DNA of 64,000 bases from Cloacibacterium sp047601505 (GCF_047601505.1 NZ_JASGJD010000001.1:310001-374000); one strand, 5' to 3'. Counted from the first letter of the stretch, positions 16,391 through 25,091 are shown. Numbers and translations: made by a program. The notes: generated by a model from the letters alone, not told the origin.

Positions 16391-17926
16391 TTATCTTCTC
16401 ATCTTTAATCCAAACATTCCTAAAACAAATTTTGCACCTTCCCTTGCTAAAGTAGAAGTAAAAGTTCTGCCAGCTCTAGATTTCAAAACTTGCTCAAAAA
16501 CACTTGGCTCTTCTTTAGGTTGACGAGCTGTAGATTTTTCTTTTTCTACCTCTTGTTCTGCTGCTACAGCTTGTTCCATTCTTTTGGTTAGAATTTCATA
16601 GGCAGATTCTTTATCTATTTCTTTATTGTATTTTGCGGCTAAATCTGAGGCGTTAACCAAATCATTAATCTCATCATTCGTTAAAACATCCATTCTAGAT
16701 TCTGGCGAAATAAGATACGTGTGAACAAGTGGCGTTGGGATTCCTTTTTCGTCCAAGACTGTTATAAAAGCTTCTCCTATTCCTAAATTTTGAATAAGAT
16801 TTCCTGCATCATAATATTCGGTAATTGGATAATTTTCTACGGCTTTATCAATTTCTTTTCTATCTTTTGCGGTAAAACCTCTCAGCGCATGCTGAATTTT
16901 AAGCCCTAATTGAGACAAAACATTTTCTGGCACATCACCTGGAATTTGAGTAATAAAATAAATTCCAACTCCCTTAGAACGTATCAATTTTACCATGGTT
17001 TCAATTTGTGAAAGCAATGTTTTACTCGCTTCATTGAAAATTAAATGTGCTTCGTCTATAAAAAGAACCAATTTTGGCTTTCCGCTATCTCCTTCTTCAG
17101 GGAAAGTCATATAAATTTCAGCAAAAAGCGAAAGCATAAACGTAGAAAACAATTGTGGTTGATTTTGGATATCGGCAACTCTCAAAACATTCACTACACC
17201 TTTTCCTCCTCTTGTTTGCAATAAATCTTCTACATCAAAACTTGGCTCACCGAAAAAAACCGTTGCACCTTGTTGCTCCATTGCAACAATAGAACGAAGA
17301 ATTGTACCCAAAGAAGCTGGCGAAATAGCACCATAATTATTGGCTAAATCTTTTTTCCCTTCGGCATTATCTGTTACATATTGAAGAACTTTTTTCAAAT
17401 CGTCTAAATCTATCAGCGGTAAACCTTTGTCGTCTGAATATTTAAAAACGATAGACATAATACTTGCCTGAGTATCATTTAATCCTAAAATTTTAGAAAG
17501 CAAAACCGGACCGAATTCTGTAACGGTAGCTCTTAATTTAAGACCTTTTTCGGAGGAAATGGTCATCAACTCTACTGGAAAAGATTGTGGTTGATAAGGC
17601 AACTTAGTTTTGGTGTACCTTTCATTTATTTTATCATTTTGCTCACCTTCTACCGCAATACCAGAAAGGTCTCCTTTAATATCCATCACCAGAGAAGGAA
17701 TTCCTTTGTGCGAAAGTTGTTCTACAAAAACCTGTAGCGTTTTGGTCTTTCCCGTTCCTGTAGCTCCAGCAATCAGACCGTGTCTGTTAATGGTTTTTAA
17801 AGGAATATTTACATTAACTTCGGGTATTACCTCTCCGTCTAACATTCCTTTTCCCAGTACGATATATTCACCTTTTGGTTGATATTTTGCGTTTAACTCT
17901 TCAATAAATTTTGTTTTGTCTGCCAT
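16391..17926 (-). CDS. HerA-like / DUF853 ATP-binding protein
   Basis: A HerA/FtsK-superfamily ATPase of the DUF853 (YjgR-like) type. The family start KYIVLGKG-like (EYIVLGKGMLDGE) precedes Walker A GATGTGKTKTLQ near residue 53; Walker B is LVLFIDEAHLIF, followed by a sensor region IYFITQIPGDVPENVLSQLG. The C-terminus is charged and ends GMFGLKMRR. The length of about 511 residues is normal. ATG 17926 (MADKTKFI) is preferred over one 15 nt upstream. Biological role of this family is not settled; it lies about 95 nt ahead of the DnaQ-like nuclease and may be cotranscribed with it. Confidence 0.85.
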   Translation of the reverse strand: MADKTKFIEELNAKYQPKGEYIVLGKGMLDGEVIPEVNVNIPLKTINRHGLIAGATGTGKTKTLQVFVEQLSHKGIPSLVMDIKGDLSGIAVEGEQNDKINERYTKTKLPYQPQSFPVELMTISSEKGLKLRATVTEFGPVLLSKILGLNDTQASIMSIVFKYSDDKGLPLIDLDDLKKVLQYVTDNAEGKKDLANNYGAISPASLGTILRSIVAMEQQGATVFFGEPSFDVEDLLQTRGGKGVVNVLRVADIQNQPQLFSTFMLSLFAEIYMTFPEEGDSGKPKLVLFIDEAHLIFNEASKTLLSQIETMVKLIRSKGVGIYFITQIPGDVPENVLSQLGLKIQHALRGFTAKDRKEIDKAVENYPITEYYDAGNLIQNLGIGEAFITVLDEKGIPTPLVHTYLISPESRMDVLTNDEINDLVNASDLAAKYNKEIDKESAYEILTKRMEQAVAAEQEVEKEKSTARQPKEEPSVFEQVLKSRAGRTFTSTLAREGAKFVLGMFGLKMRR

Positions 17927-18043
17927 TTCTGTTTTTTTCAAAGTTTAAATTTAATAATATTTCAAAAACTTCTTCATTAATTTCTCTCAAAAAATGAATT
18001 TTATAACAATCTTACCCTATAATAGATTATCAAATAAAAATAT

Positions 18044-18051
18044 TAAATTTG
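18044..18051 (+). promoter_or_regulatory. TAnnTTTG promoter box of the Crp-type gene
   Basis: TAAATTTG at 18044-18051, 36 nt before the chosen ATG 18088. No clear TTTG box 19 bp upstream is seen, so an activator may be needed. Confidence 0.45.
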
Positions 18052-18087
18052 TTAAGTACTTATTTCAAAATAAAAACACCATCTAAA

Positions 18088-18702
18088 ATGTCTAAAACTA
18101 CAGAATTCAGTGCTTCTTCGGAGCTTTTATCACAATTATATGAATTTAGCATTGTGAAAAACTACAAAACAGGAGATGTAATTTTAGACGAAAATGCAAG
18201 AATTCGCTCTATTCCCATTGTTACTAAAGGTAGTATAAAAGTAATGAGAACAGAAGAAGATGGCAGAGAAATTCTTTTGTATTACATAAAAGCTGGAGAA
18301 AGTTGCGTAATGTCTTTTCTTGGAGGTTTGCACGGAGAAACTTCTAAAGTAAAAGCTGAAGTGGAAGAAGATGCAGAAATTCTTTTTTTGCCTACCGAAA
18401 AAGTAACCTCACTCATCAAAACACATCCAGAATGGCTAGATTATATTTTTAAACTCTACCACAAAAGGTTTGAAGAATTGCTAGAAATGGTAAATGAAGT
18501 GACTTTCAAAAAAGTGGACGATAGACTCCTGTCTCTTCTTCATAAAAAATCTGAACTTAATGACACCAAAATCATTAACTCTACACACGAACAACTCGCC
18601 AACGAATTAGGCACTGCAAGAGTGGTAGTTTCCAGATTATTGAAATCTTTGGAAGAAGACGGGAAAGTAAAATTAGGAAGAAACAAAATAGAACTTTTAT
18701 AA
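18088..18702 (+). CDS. Crp/Fnr family transcriptional regulator
   Basis: A 204-residue regulator with an N-terminal cyclic-nucleotide-binding-like beta roll (residues 20-130, IPIVTKGSIKVMR, LYYIKAGESCVMSF) and a C-terminal winged helix (STHEQLANELGTARVVVSRLLKSLEEDGKV). It has no cluster of N-terminal cysteines, so it is not an oxygen-sensing Fnr. ATG 18088 is preferred to an in-frame TTG at 18049 that overlaps the promoter box. It directly precedes the sulfur-handling genes in the same orientation and is the likely regulator of that cluster. Confidence 0.88.
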   Translation: MSKTTEFSASSELLSQLYEFSIVKNYKTGDVILDENARIRSIPIVTKGSIKVMRTEEDGREILLYYIKAGESCVMSFLGGLHGETSKVKAEVEEDAEILFLPTEKVTSLIKTHPEWLDYIFKLYHKRFEELLEMVNEVTFKKVDDRLLSLLHKKSELNDTKIINSTHEQLANELGTARVVVSRLLKSLEEDGKVKLGRNKIELL

Positions 18703-18774
18703 ATTTAACAAAATGCAACTTAAGTAACATTTTTATACTTTTAAAATGTTGATTTTTGTAAAAAATATATAAAA

Positions 18775-19563
18775 ATGGAATTTTTAGGTTACTTTTTCGC
18801 ACTTCTTATTGGCTTAATTTTAGGAATAATTGGCGGAGGAGGCAGCATATTAGGAGTTCCTGCTTTTGTATATCTTTTTAAAATGGACGCTATTTCTGCT
18901 ACCACACTTTCTCTTTTTGTAGTAGGAGTTGTAAGTGCTTTTGGCGCTATTGGAAATGCCAGACATGGAAATATCGATTTAAGAACAGCTCTGGTTTTTG
19001 GTATTCCTTCGGTATTTTCAATCATTTTTGTAAGAAAAATAATTTTACCTCATCTTCCTGAAAACCTCATCAATGTTGGCGAAATTCACATTCAGAAAAA
19101 CGTTTTCATCCTTGTAATGTTTGCTTTTCTGATGCTACTTTCATCCATTAGAATGATTTTGGGAAATTCAAACATCGAATCTAAAAACCACTCTCCTCAA
19201 TATCCTTTATTGATAACTCAAGGCATCGCTGTTGGAATGATTACAGGAATGATTGGCGCGGGCGGAGGTTTTTTAATTGTCCCAGCTTTGGTGATGCTTC
19301 TCAATTTAGAAATGAAAAAAGCAATAGGAACATCTTTGCTTATTATTTCTATCAATTCTTTATTAGGTTTCGTAAGTTCTGAAAATATCTCTAATTTAAA
19401 TTGGGAATTTTTATCGATTTTCACTTTTATTTCTATTATTGGGCTTTTTATTGGAATTAGAATTTCTAAGAAAATTGATGGCAAAAAATTAAAACCAGCT
19501 TTTGGATGGTTTGTATTAATAATGGGAATTTATATGATTGTTAAAGAAGTGTTTTTCCACTAA
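18775..19563 (+). CDS. TauE/SafE family sulfite/anion exporter-like permease
   Basis: A 262-residue membrane protein with seven to eight predicted helices and the family's internal duplication: GIIGGGGSILGVPAFVYLF in the first half and GMIGAGGGFLIVPALVMLL in the second. The TauE/SafE (COG0730) family transports sulfite, sulfonates or related anions across the inner membrane. Context supports a sulfur role: it lies between a Crp-type regulator and an MBL-rhodanese protein. The exact substrate cannot be read from sequence. Confidence 0.88.
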   Translation: MEFLGYFFALLIGLILGIIGGGGSILGVPAFVYLFKMDAISATTLSLFVVGVVSAFGAIGNARHGNIDLRTALVFGIPSVFSIIFVRKIILPHLPENLINVGEIHIQKNVFILVMFAFLMLLSSIRMILGNSNIESKNHSPQYPLLITQGIAVGMITGMIGAGGGFLIVPALVMLLNLEMKKAIGTSLLIISINSLLGFVSSENISNLNWEFLSIFTFISIIGLFIGIRISKKIDGKKLKPAFGWFVLIMGIYMIVKEVFFH

Positions 19564-19719
19564 TTACCATCATAGTAAGCATCTATAACTTGTGTAATAT
19601 TTGTTACACAAAACCTTAACAAAAACCCTCATATTTGCTTTTTACAACTTATACCTCTCTAAGGATTATTCAATTATTTAATGTAACTTCGTAGATGTAA
19701 AATGGTAAAATTTATCAAT

Positions 19720-21132
19720 ATGAATATAGAACAAATTTATACAGGTTGTTTAGCTCAAGGCGCTTATTACATCACTTCTGATGGAGAAGCTGCCATTATT
19801 GACCCATTGAGAGAAGTACAACCATATCTGGATAGATTAAAAAAAGATAATGTTAAGTTGAAATATATTTTCGAAACACATTTTCATGCAGATTTTGTTT
19901 CGGGACATGTAGATTTGTCACAAAAAACAGGCGCACCAATTGTTTACGGACCAACAGCTCAGCCTTCATTTGAAGCAATAATTGCAGAAGATAATCAAGT
20001 TTTTGAAATCGGGAAAATTAAGATAAAAGTTCTACACACACCTGGTCACACTATGGAAAGTTCTACTTTTCTTTTGATAGACGAAAATGGCAAAGAAACT
20101 GCAATTTTTTCTGGTGACACTTTGTTTTTGGGAGATGTAGGAAGACCAGACTTGGCGCAAAAAGCAGCAAATCTTACTCAAGAGGAATTAGCAGGACTTT
20201 TGTACGATTCTATTTATAACAAAATTCTTCCTTTAGCAGATGACATTACGGTTTATCCGGCTCATGGTGCCGGTTCGGCTTGTGGCAAAAATATGCAAAA
20301 AGAAACCGTAGATACTTTAGGCAACCAAAAACAAACCAATTATGCATTAAAACAAAGCTCTAAAGAAAGTTTCGTAAATGCTGTTTTAGATGGACTTACC
20401 ACTCCACCGAAATATTTCGGTATGAATGTAACTTTAAATAAAAAAGGCTATGATAGTTTTGAAGAAGTAATGAAAAAAGGGAAAAATCCTCTTTCTGTAG
20501 AAGATTTTGAAACTACAGCCGAAGAAACAGGAGCTTCAATTTTAGATACTAGAAATGCTGCGGAATTTAGCAAAGGTTTTATTCCTCAATCGATAAACAT
20601 TGGCTTAAAAGGAGATTTTGCACCTTGGGTCGGAACAATGATAGTAGATGTACAACAACCAATTTTATTGGTTTGCGACTCAGAAACAGAAGAAGAAACC
20701 ATCACAAGACTTTCTAGAGTTGGCTTTGATAATGTTTTGGGTTATTTGAATGGCAGTTTTGAATCTTGGGAAAATTCAGGAAAAGAAATTGATACTATTG
20801 ATAGAATTTCCGCTGAAGAATTTGCGGATAAATTTGATAAAAATACAATTGTTATAGATGTAAGAAAAGAAGGAGAATATGCTGCGGAACACGTAGAAAA
20901 TGCCTTCAGCAAGCCATTGGCCTATATTAATGATTGGTTAAACACCATTAATAATAATCAACATTTTTTTCTTCATTGTGCTGGCGGTTACAGAAGTATG
21001 ATTGCAGCAAGCATTCTACAAGCAAGAGGTTATAGAAATTTTTCTGAAATAGAAGGTGGTTTCAATGCGATAAAGAAAACAGAAAAAATCCCTACTACAG
21101 ATTTTGTTTGCCAAAGTAAAACGCTATCATAG
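19720..21132 (+). CDS. MBL-fold persulfide dioxygenase-like protein with two rhodanese domains
   Basis: Residues 1-230 are a metallo-beta-lactamase domain of the ETHE1/persulfide dioxygenase type: HFHADFVSGH, HTPGHTMESS, SGDTLFLGDVGRPD and YPAHGAGSACGK. Residues 255-360 and 370-465 are rhodanese domains; the first has a cysteine in LLVCDSETEEE and the second a canonical loop LHCAGGYRS. Such proteins oxidise glutathione or low-molecular persulfides and move sulfane sulfur. ATG 19720 (MNIEQIYTGCL) fits the family start; another ATG lies 18 nt upstream. The gene is central to the cluster 18.0-23.9 kb. Confidence 0.9.
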   Translation: MNIEQIYTGCLAQGAYYITSDGEAAIIDPLREVQPYLDRLKKDNVKLKYIFETHFHADFVSGHVDLSQKTGAPIVYGPTAQPSFEAIIAEDNQVFEIGKIKIKVLHTPGHTMESSTFLLIDENGKETAIFSGDTLFLGDVGRPDLAQKAANLTQEELAGLLYDSIYNKILPLADDITVYPAHGAGSACGKNMQKETVDTLGNQKQTNYALKQSSKESFVNAVLDGLTTPPKYFGMNVTLNKKGYDSFEEVMKKGKNPLSVEDFETTAEETGASILDTRNAAEFSKGFIPQSINIGLKGDFAPWVGTMIVDVQQPILLVCDSETEEETITRLSRVGFDNVLGYLNGSFESWENSGKEIDTIDRISAEEFADKFDKNTIVIDVRKEGEYAAEHVENAFSKPLAYINDWLNTINNNQHFFLHCAGGYRSMIAASILQARGYRNFSEIEGGFNAIKKTEKIPTTDFVCQSKTLS

Positions 21133-21163
21133 TTAATATTTTTTTGATTTATTAAAAACGATA

Positions 21164-21757
21164 ATGACTGAAGAAAATTTTGATAAAAATTACTGGAACT
21201 CTAAATGGAAAAATGCTCAAACCGGTTGGGATATTGGCTCAGCATCTACAGCTATTTCAGAATATTTTTTACAAGTTGAAAATAAAAATGTAAAAATCTT
21301 AATTCCAGGATGTGGTAACGCTCACGAAGCAGAATTATTATTAGAAGAAGGCTTCAAAAATATTACACTATTAGACATTGCGCCTAAAGCTTGTGAAATT
21401 ATTTCGAAGAAATTTTCTCATCATGAAGTAAATGTAATTTGTGAAGATTTTTTTAATCTTAACGGGAAATATGACATTATTGTAGAACAAACTTTTTTCT
21501 GTGCGCTTCATCGTAATTTAAGAGAAAAGTATGTTGAAAAAATGGATAGCTTGCTTCATGAAAACGGAAAAATAATTGGGCTTTTGTTCAATAAAGATTT
21601 TGATAAAGCCGCTCCTCCTTTTGGTGGAAATGAAGCAGAATATAGGAAACTTTTTGAAAACAAATTTGAAATAAAAAAAATGGAAGAATGCTATAATAGC
21701 ATAAAACCAAGAAAAAACACCGAAGTTTTCATCAACTTTCAAAAAAAGAAATATTAA
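21164..21757 (+). CDS. TPMT-family SAM-dependent thiol methyltransferase-like protein
   Basis: A 197-residue class I methyltransferase resembling the thiopurine methyltransferase family (PF05724): the N-terminal YWNSKWKNAQTGWDIG, the SAM motif ILIPGCGNAHEAELL, LLDIAPKACE and the late motif PFGGNEAEYRKLFE. Members methylate thiols, and some bacterial ones methylate hydrogen sulfide or selenium and tellurium species. Its position 31 nt after the persulfide dioxygenase-like gene supports a sulfur substrate, which is an inference. Length is typical. Confidence 0.82.
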   Translation: MTEENFDKNYWNSKWKNAQTGWDIGSASTAISEYFLQVENKNVKILIPGCGNAHEAELLLEEGFKNITLLDIAPKACEIISKKFSHHEVNVICEDFFNLNGKYDIIVEQTFFCALHRNLREKYVEKMDSLLHENGKIIGLLFNKDFDKAAPPFGGNEAEYRKLFENKFEIKKMEECYNSIKPRKNTEVFINFQKKKY

Positions 21758-21775
21758 CCCTAAAAAATATAAAAT

Positions 21776-21979
21776 ATGAAAACAAACATGGGCGCATTAG
21801 ATAAAACAATACGTATTATCATTGCCATTATTATTGGTTATTTATATTACAACGGAACTATTTCTGGCACATTAGGAATTATTTTGATGGTTTTTGCAGC
21901 GATATTTTTACTTACAAGCATTATAAGTTTTTGTCCGCTCTACACCATTTTCGGAATTAAAACATGTAAGAAAAAATAA
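21776..21979 (+). CDS. Small YgaP-type (DUF2892) membrane protein
   Basis: 67 residues with the DUF2892 start MGALDKTIRIIIAIIIGYLYY and two membrane helices, ending CPLYTIFGIKTCKKK with the two conserved cysteines. In E. coli YgaP this module is fused to a rhodanese domain; here it is a separate gene near a rhodanese gene. Its TAA overlaps the next ATG (TAATG), indicating translational coupling. Probably an inner-membrane partner in sulfane-sulfur handling. Confidence 0.85.
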   Translation: MKTNMGALDKTIRIIIAIIIGYLYYNGTISGTLGIILMVFAAIFLLTSIISFCPLYTIFGIKTCKKK

Positions 21980-22179
21980 TGGAGTTTTTAAAAAAGTATA
22001 AAATTAGCATTATAGGAGTTTTAGTAGGCGGTATTTTGGGATATGCTTATTATCACTTTATTGGTTGTAGCAGTGGCACTTGCGCCATCACCTCAAAACC
22101 AGTTAACAGTTCCGTTTACGGGATGGTAATGGGATATTTAATTTTTTCAACCTTTCAAAAAACTAAAGAAAATAAATAA
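21979..22179 (+). CDS. DUF6132-type small membrane protein
   Basis: 66 residues: one helix near residues 10-27 (ISIIGVLVGGILGYAYYHF), a short cysteine loop GCSSGTCAITS, and a second helix. It resembles the small family DUF6132. The loop GC-x-SG-x-CAI is repeated almost exactly in the other small membrane protein at 22498-22707, suggesting a shared thiol function. Coupled to its neighbours by overlap and 4-nt spacing. Confidence 0.75.
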   Translation: MEFLKKYKISIIGVLVGGILGYAYYHFIGCSSGTCAITSKPVNSSVYGMVMGYLIFSTFQKTKENK

Positions 22180-22183
22180 AATT

Positions 22184-22495
22184 ATGTTCGGATTTTTAAA
22201 AAATTTATTTGGTGGTAATTCTGTAGATTACAAAGAATTGGTAAAAAATGGAGCTCAGATTATCGACGTGAGAACTCCAGCAGAATTTAACGGAGGACAT
22301 GTAAAAGGAGCCAAGAATATTCCTTTGCAAAGTCTTAATCAAAATTTAGGTAAAATTAATAAAAACAAACCTGTAATCACCTGTTGTGCAAGTGGCGCAA
22401 GAAGTGCTGCCGCAAAAAGCATTTTGCTAAATAGTGGTTTTTCAGAAGTTTACAACAGCGGAGGCTGGCATGGTTTGAACAATAAATTATCTTAA
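22184..22495 (+). CDS. Single-domain rhodanese
   Basis: A 103-residue rhodanese: YKELVKNGAQIIDVRTPAEF, GHVKGAKNIPL and the active-site loop ITCCASGARSAAA with the sulfur-carrying cysteine. Rhodaneses accept sulfane sulfur from persulfides or thiosulfate. It has a short hydrophobic N-terminus (MFGFLKNLFGG) but no clear signal peptide. Part of the tightly packed run from 21776 to 23899. Confidence 0.9.
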   Translation: MFGFLKNLFGGNSVDYKELVKNGAQIIDVRTPAEFNGGHVKGAKNIPLQSLNQNLGKINKNKPVITCCASGARSAAAKSILLNSGFSEVYNSGGWHGLNNKLS

Positions 22496-22497
22496 AA

Positions 22498-22707
22498 ATG
22501 AAAAACTTTTTCAGAGATTGGAATTTAAGAAGAATCATTTATTTAATTGGAGGAATCTGGGCAATTGTTCAATCTGTAATGGATAAAGCTTGGTTTTTGA
22601 TTCCTCTCGGTTTGTATTTTGTTGCAATGGCAATTTTCAAATTCGGTTGTGCTTCTGGAAATTGCGCAATTTCTTATTCTCCTCATCAAAAACAAGATAA
22701 ACATTAA
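22498..22707 (+). CDS. Small Cys-motif membrane protein
   Basis: 69 residues with two likely helices (IIYLIGGIWAIVQSV and FLIPLGLYFVAMAIF) and a cysteine loop GCASGNCAI just after the second. I do not recognise a named family with confidence. The loop matches GCSSGTCAI in 21979-22179, although the rest of the proteins are not obviously related. It begins 2 nt after the rhodanese stop and precedes thioredoxin, so it likely acts with them at the membrane. Confidence 0.75.
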   Translation: MKNFFRDWNLRRIIYLIGGIWAIVQSVMDKAWFLIPLGLYFVAMAIFKFGCASGNCAISYSPHQKQDKH

Positions 22708-22719
22708 AACAACAACAAG

Positions 22720-23019
22720 ATGTCACAAAAATTTCAAGAAATTATTAATTCAGAAAAGCCTGTATTGATAGACTTTTTTGCAACTTGGTGCCAACCTTGC
22801 AAAGTACAATCTTCCGTCTTGGTTACCGTAAAAGAACAAGTAGGAGATTCTGCTCGAATTATAAAAATAGACATAGACCAATATCCTGCTATTGCTTCAG
22901 AGTATAATGTGAGAGGCGTTCCTACGCTTGCAATTTTCAAAAACGGACAAATGCTTTGGAAAGAAAGCGGAGTTCATGATGTAAACAGCTTGGTAAATCT
23001 TATTAAACAACACCAATAA
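22720..23019 (+). CDS. Thioredoxin
   Basis: A 99-residue thioredoxin with DFFATWCQPCK (active site CQPC rather than the usual CGPC) and the cis-proline segment VRGVPTLAIFKNG. The changed dipeptide should alter redox potential. No signal peptide, so cytosolic. It sits in the sulfur cluster between small Cys-motif membrane proteins and the AraC regulator and would be well placed to reduce persulfides on the rhodaneses. Confidence 0.9.
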   Translation: MSQKFQEIINSEKPVLIDFFATWCQPCKVQSSVLVTVKEQVGDSARIIKIDIDQYPAIASEYNVRGVPTLAIFKNGQMLWKESGVHDVNSLVNLIKQHQ

Positions 23020-23020
23020 A

Positions 23021-23899
23021 ATGACACATTTCCCAGTTTATAGCGCTTGTAATCTTATAACTAAAGAAAATTCGGAACGAAAGATTGTTGTTCATGAATT
23101 GAATGAGCTATTAACTGACGAACATCTACCGCAAAAACCACATCGTCACACTTTTTACCAAGTTCTCTACATTGAAGAAGGAACCGGAAATCATAAAATT
23201 GATTTCAATGAGCACCAAATTTCACCTCCGGTTATTTATTTTTTAGCTCCAGGGCAAGTTCACGATTTAAGCATTACCGATGAAAATTCCTTAGGCTGCC
23301 TTATCAATTTTAATCAAGATTTTTTTAGTTCTTTCCTTAATAAATCTCAGTGCATAGACCAATTACCACTTTTTAGTTTCAATCGGTCGGTTTCATATTA
23401 TCAAATTCCAAAAGATGACGTATGCAAATTCAGAGAAATTTTCATTAAAATAAAAAATCTTCAAAAAAACGCTTATCACAACTCTGAAAATCTTCTCCGA
23501 ATTTATCTTTTAGAATTATTTTACACCGTTTTAAACGAAATTTCAGACTCAACAGAAAACACGAATATTACCAATCAAAAAAACTTAATTTTCCGATTCG
23601 AAAAACTGGTAGAAGAAAATTACGCAACAGAACATTACCCGAAATTTTATGCAGACAAATTAGCAATTACTGCAAATTACCTCAACTACATTTGCAAAAA
23701 CATTTCTGGCAAAACAGCAGGAGAAATCATTAGAAACAGGATAATACTAGAAGCAAAAAGACTTTTAATTAATTCAGAATTTAGCATTTCTCAAATTTCA
23801 TTTCAATTGGGATTTGAAGACAATTCTTATTTTACCAAATTCTTCAAAACAAATTCTGAAATTTCACCGTCAGATTTTAGAAACCAAACATATAGATAA
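23021..23899 (+). CDS. AraC family transcriptional regulator
   Basis: 292 residues: an N-terminal cupin-like sensor (PHRHTFYQVLYIEEG, IYFLAPGQVHDLS) and a C-terminal double helix-turn-helix (YADKLAITANYLNYICKNISG, then FSISQISFQLGFEDNSYFTKFFK). It starts 1 nt after thioredoxin, so it is the last gene of the sulfur operon and might autoregulate it. The ligand cannot be predicted. Confidence 0.9.
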   Translation: MTHFPVYSACNLITKENSERKIVVHELNELLTDEHLPQKPHRHTFYQVLYIEEGTGNHKIDFNEHQISPPVIYFLAPGQVHDLSITDENSLGCLINFNQDFFSSFLNKSQCIDQLPLFSFNRSVSYYQIPKDDVCKFREIFIKIKNLQKNAYHNSENLLRIYLLELFYTVLNEISDSTENTNITNQKNLIFRFEKLVEENYATEHYPKFYADKLAITANYLNYICKNISGKTAGEIIRNRIILEAKRLLINSEFSISQISFQLGFEDNSYFTKFFKTNSEISPSDFRNQTYR

Positions 23900-23932
23900 A
23901 AATTACCATCTTTAAAAGAATTTATACAATAC

Positions 23933-23982
23933 TTATCATTGTTTTATGATATAACTTTGTGTTGTGAAAACACAAATGATAA
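23933..23982 (+). promoter_or_regulatory. Structured element with a TAnnTTTG box after the AraC gene
   Basis: Arms ttatcatt (23933-23940) and aatgataa (23975-23982) enclose a second stem tttgtg/cacaaa (23956-23976). Within it TAACTTTG (23952-23959) fits the -7 promoter consensus. No T run follows, so it is not an ordinary terminator. Confidence 0.4.
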
Positions 23983-24012
23983 TTTCACGCTAAACTTTTC
24001 ATATTTTTATAC

Positions 24013-24048
24013 AAATGCAACGAAAACCACAATTGTTTCGTTGCATTT
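24013..24048. terminator. Strong hairpin between the sulfur cluster and DUF4476
   Basis: Perfect 13-bp arms aaatgcaacgaaa (24013-24025) and tttcgttgcattt (24036-24048) around a 10-nt loop, followed by T-rich sequence. It terminates the AraC-side transcript or a short transcript starting near 23965. Confidence 0.75.
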
Positions 24049-24171
24049 TCTTTTCTAAAAGAACGCATTTTGTATTTGGCACAATAATAGAATATGTTAA
24101 TTTAGAATCACAGAAAACCATCGTTTTTTATTAAAGAAAAAAAGCGAATTTTCTATTTAAAATTTAAGAAT

Positions 24172-25077
24172 ATGAAAAAAATTTATTTTTTATTAGCCGC
24201 ATTTATTGCAATACAATTCAATGCTCAACAAGCAGGAAAAGCAGGAGAATTATTGAAAAATGAAGTCAGCAAATCTGAAATAAACACTCAGAAAAATGAC
24301 TCTTTTAACAGAAACAACCCAAATAACAACAACGATTCTTTCAGAGGAAACTCTAACATTGGTAAGCAACCTCAAATATCCGAAAGAAGAAATCCAAATT
24401 ACCAATGGAATTACAATTACAATTTTGGATACGCCGAAGTTTTTATAAGAATACCAGAAATGGGAATGTTTTCAGTAGAAATTGGCGACCAAAGAATGTC
24501 TAATTCATCAGGAAAATTCAGATTTTTTGACTTAAAACCTGGCAATAACGTTATCTCTATCTACGACAGAAATTTTTTGGTTTACCGAACCAGAATAAAC
24601 GTTAGAAACAACACCAGAATGGTTTTAGATTACTTCAACTACAACGGTTTGTACTTATTAGGAACTTACAATCTGAGAAATAATTACGGTGATGTTTGGA
24701 ATGACACTTGGAACAATCCTTACAACAATAATAAAAATGACGATTATTGGGACCCGTCAGATAATTACGGAAACGGAAATTCTTACAAAGACCTAATGAA
24801 CGACAGAGAATTCTCATCTTTTTTACAAATGTTAAAAAGACAAAGTTTTGATGATGACAAATTGAATTTCCTTGCTCCTCAACTCAATTCAACGCCTTTC
24901 ACCTCCAATCAAATAAAATTGATAATGAAAGAATTTAGTTTTGATAAAAACAGATTAGAATTTGCAAAAAGAGCTTATAAAAACTGTGTTGACAAAAGAA
25001 ATTATTACCTTTTAAATGATGCTTTTGATTTTGACAGTTACGCAAGACAACTTAATGATTACATCAGAAACAGATAA
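24172..25077 (+). CDS. Secreted DUF4476 domain protein
   Basis: 301 residues with a signal peptide (MKKIYFLLAAFIAIQFNAQQ), a polar Asn/Gln/Ser-rich linker, a beta-sandwich-like middle (VFIRIPEMGMFSVEIGDQRM, then DLKPGNNVISIYDR, similar to a PEGA-type repeat) and a C-terminal DUF4476 domain with paired motifs SFDDDKLNFLAPQL and FSFDKNRLEFAKRAY. The family is common and uncharacterised in Bacteroidota. It stands alone between terminators. Confidence 0.85.
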   Translation: MKKIYFLLAAFIAIQFNAQQAGKAGELLKNEVSKSEINTQKNDSFNRNNPNNNNDSFRGNSNIGKQPQISERRNPNYQWNYNYNFGYAEVFIRIPEMGMFSVEIGDQRMSNSSGKFRFFDLKPGNNVISIYDRNFLVYRTRINVRNNTRMVLDYFNYNGLYLLGTYNLRNNYGDVWNDTWNNPYNNNKNDDYWDPSDNYGNGNSYKDLMNDREFSSFLQMLKRQSFDDDKLNFLAPQLNSTPFTSNQIKLIMKEFSFDKNRLEFAKRAYKNCVDKRNYYLLNDAFDFDSYARQLNDYIRNR

Positions 25078-25091
25078 AAAACAATTAACGA

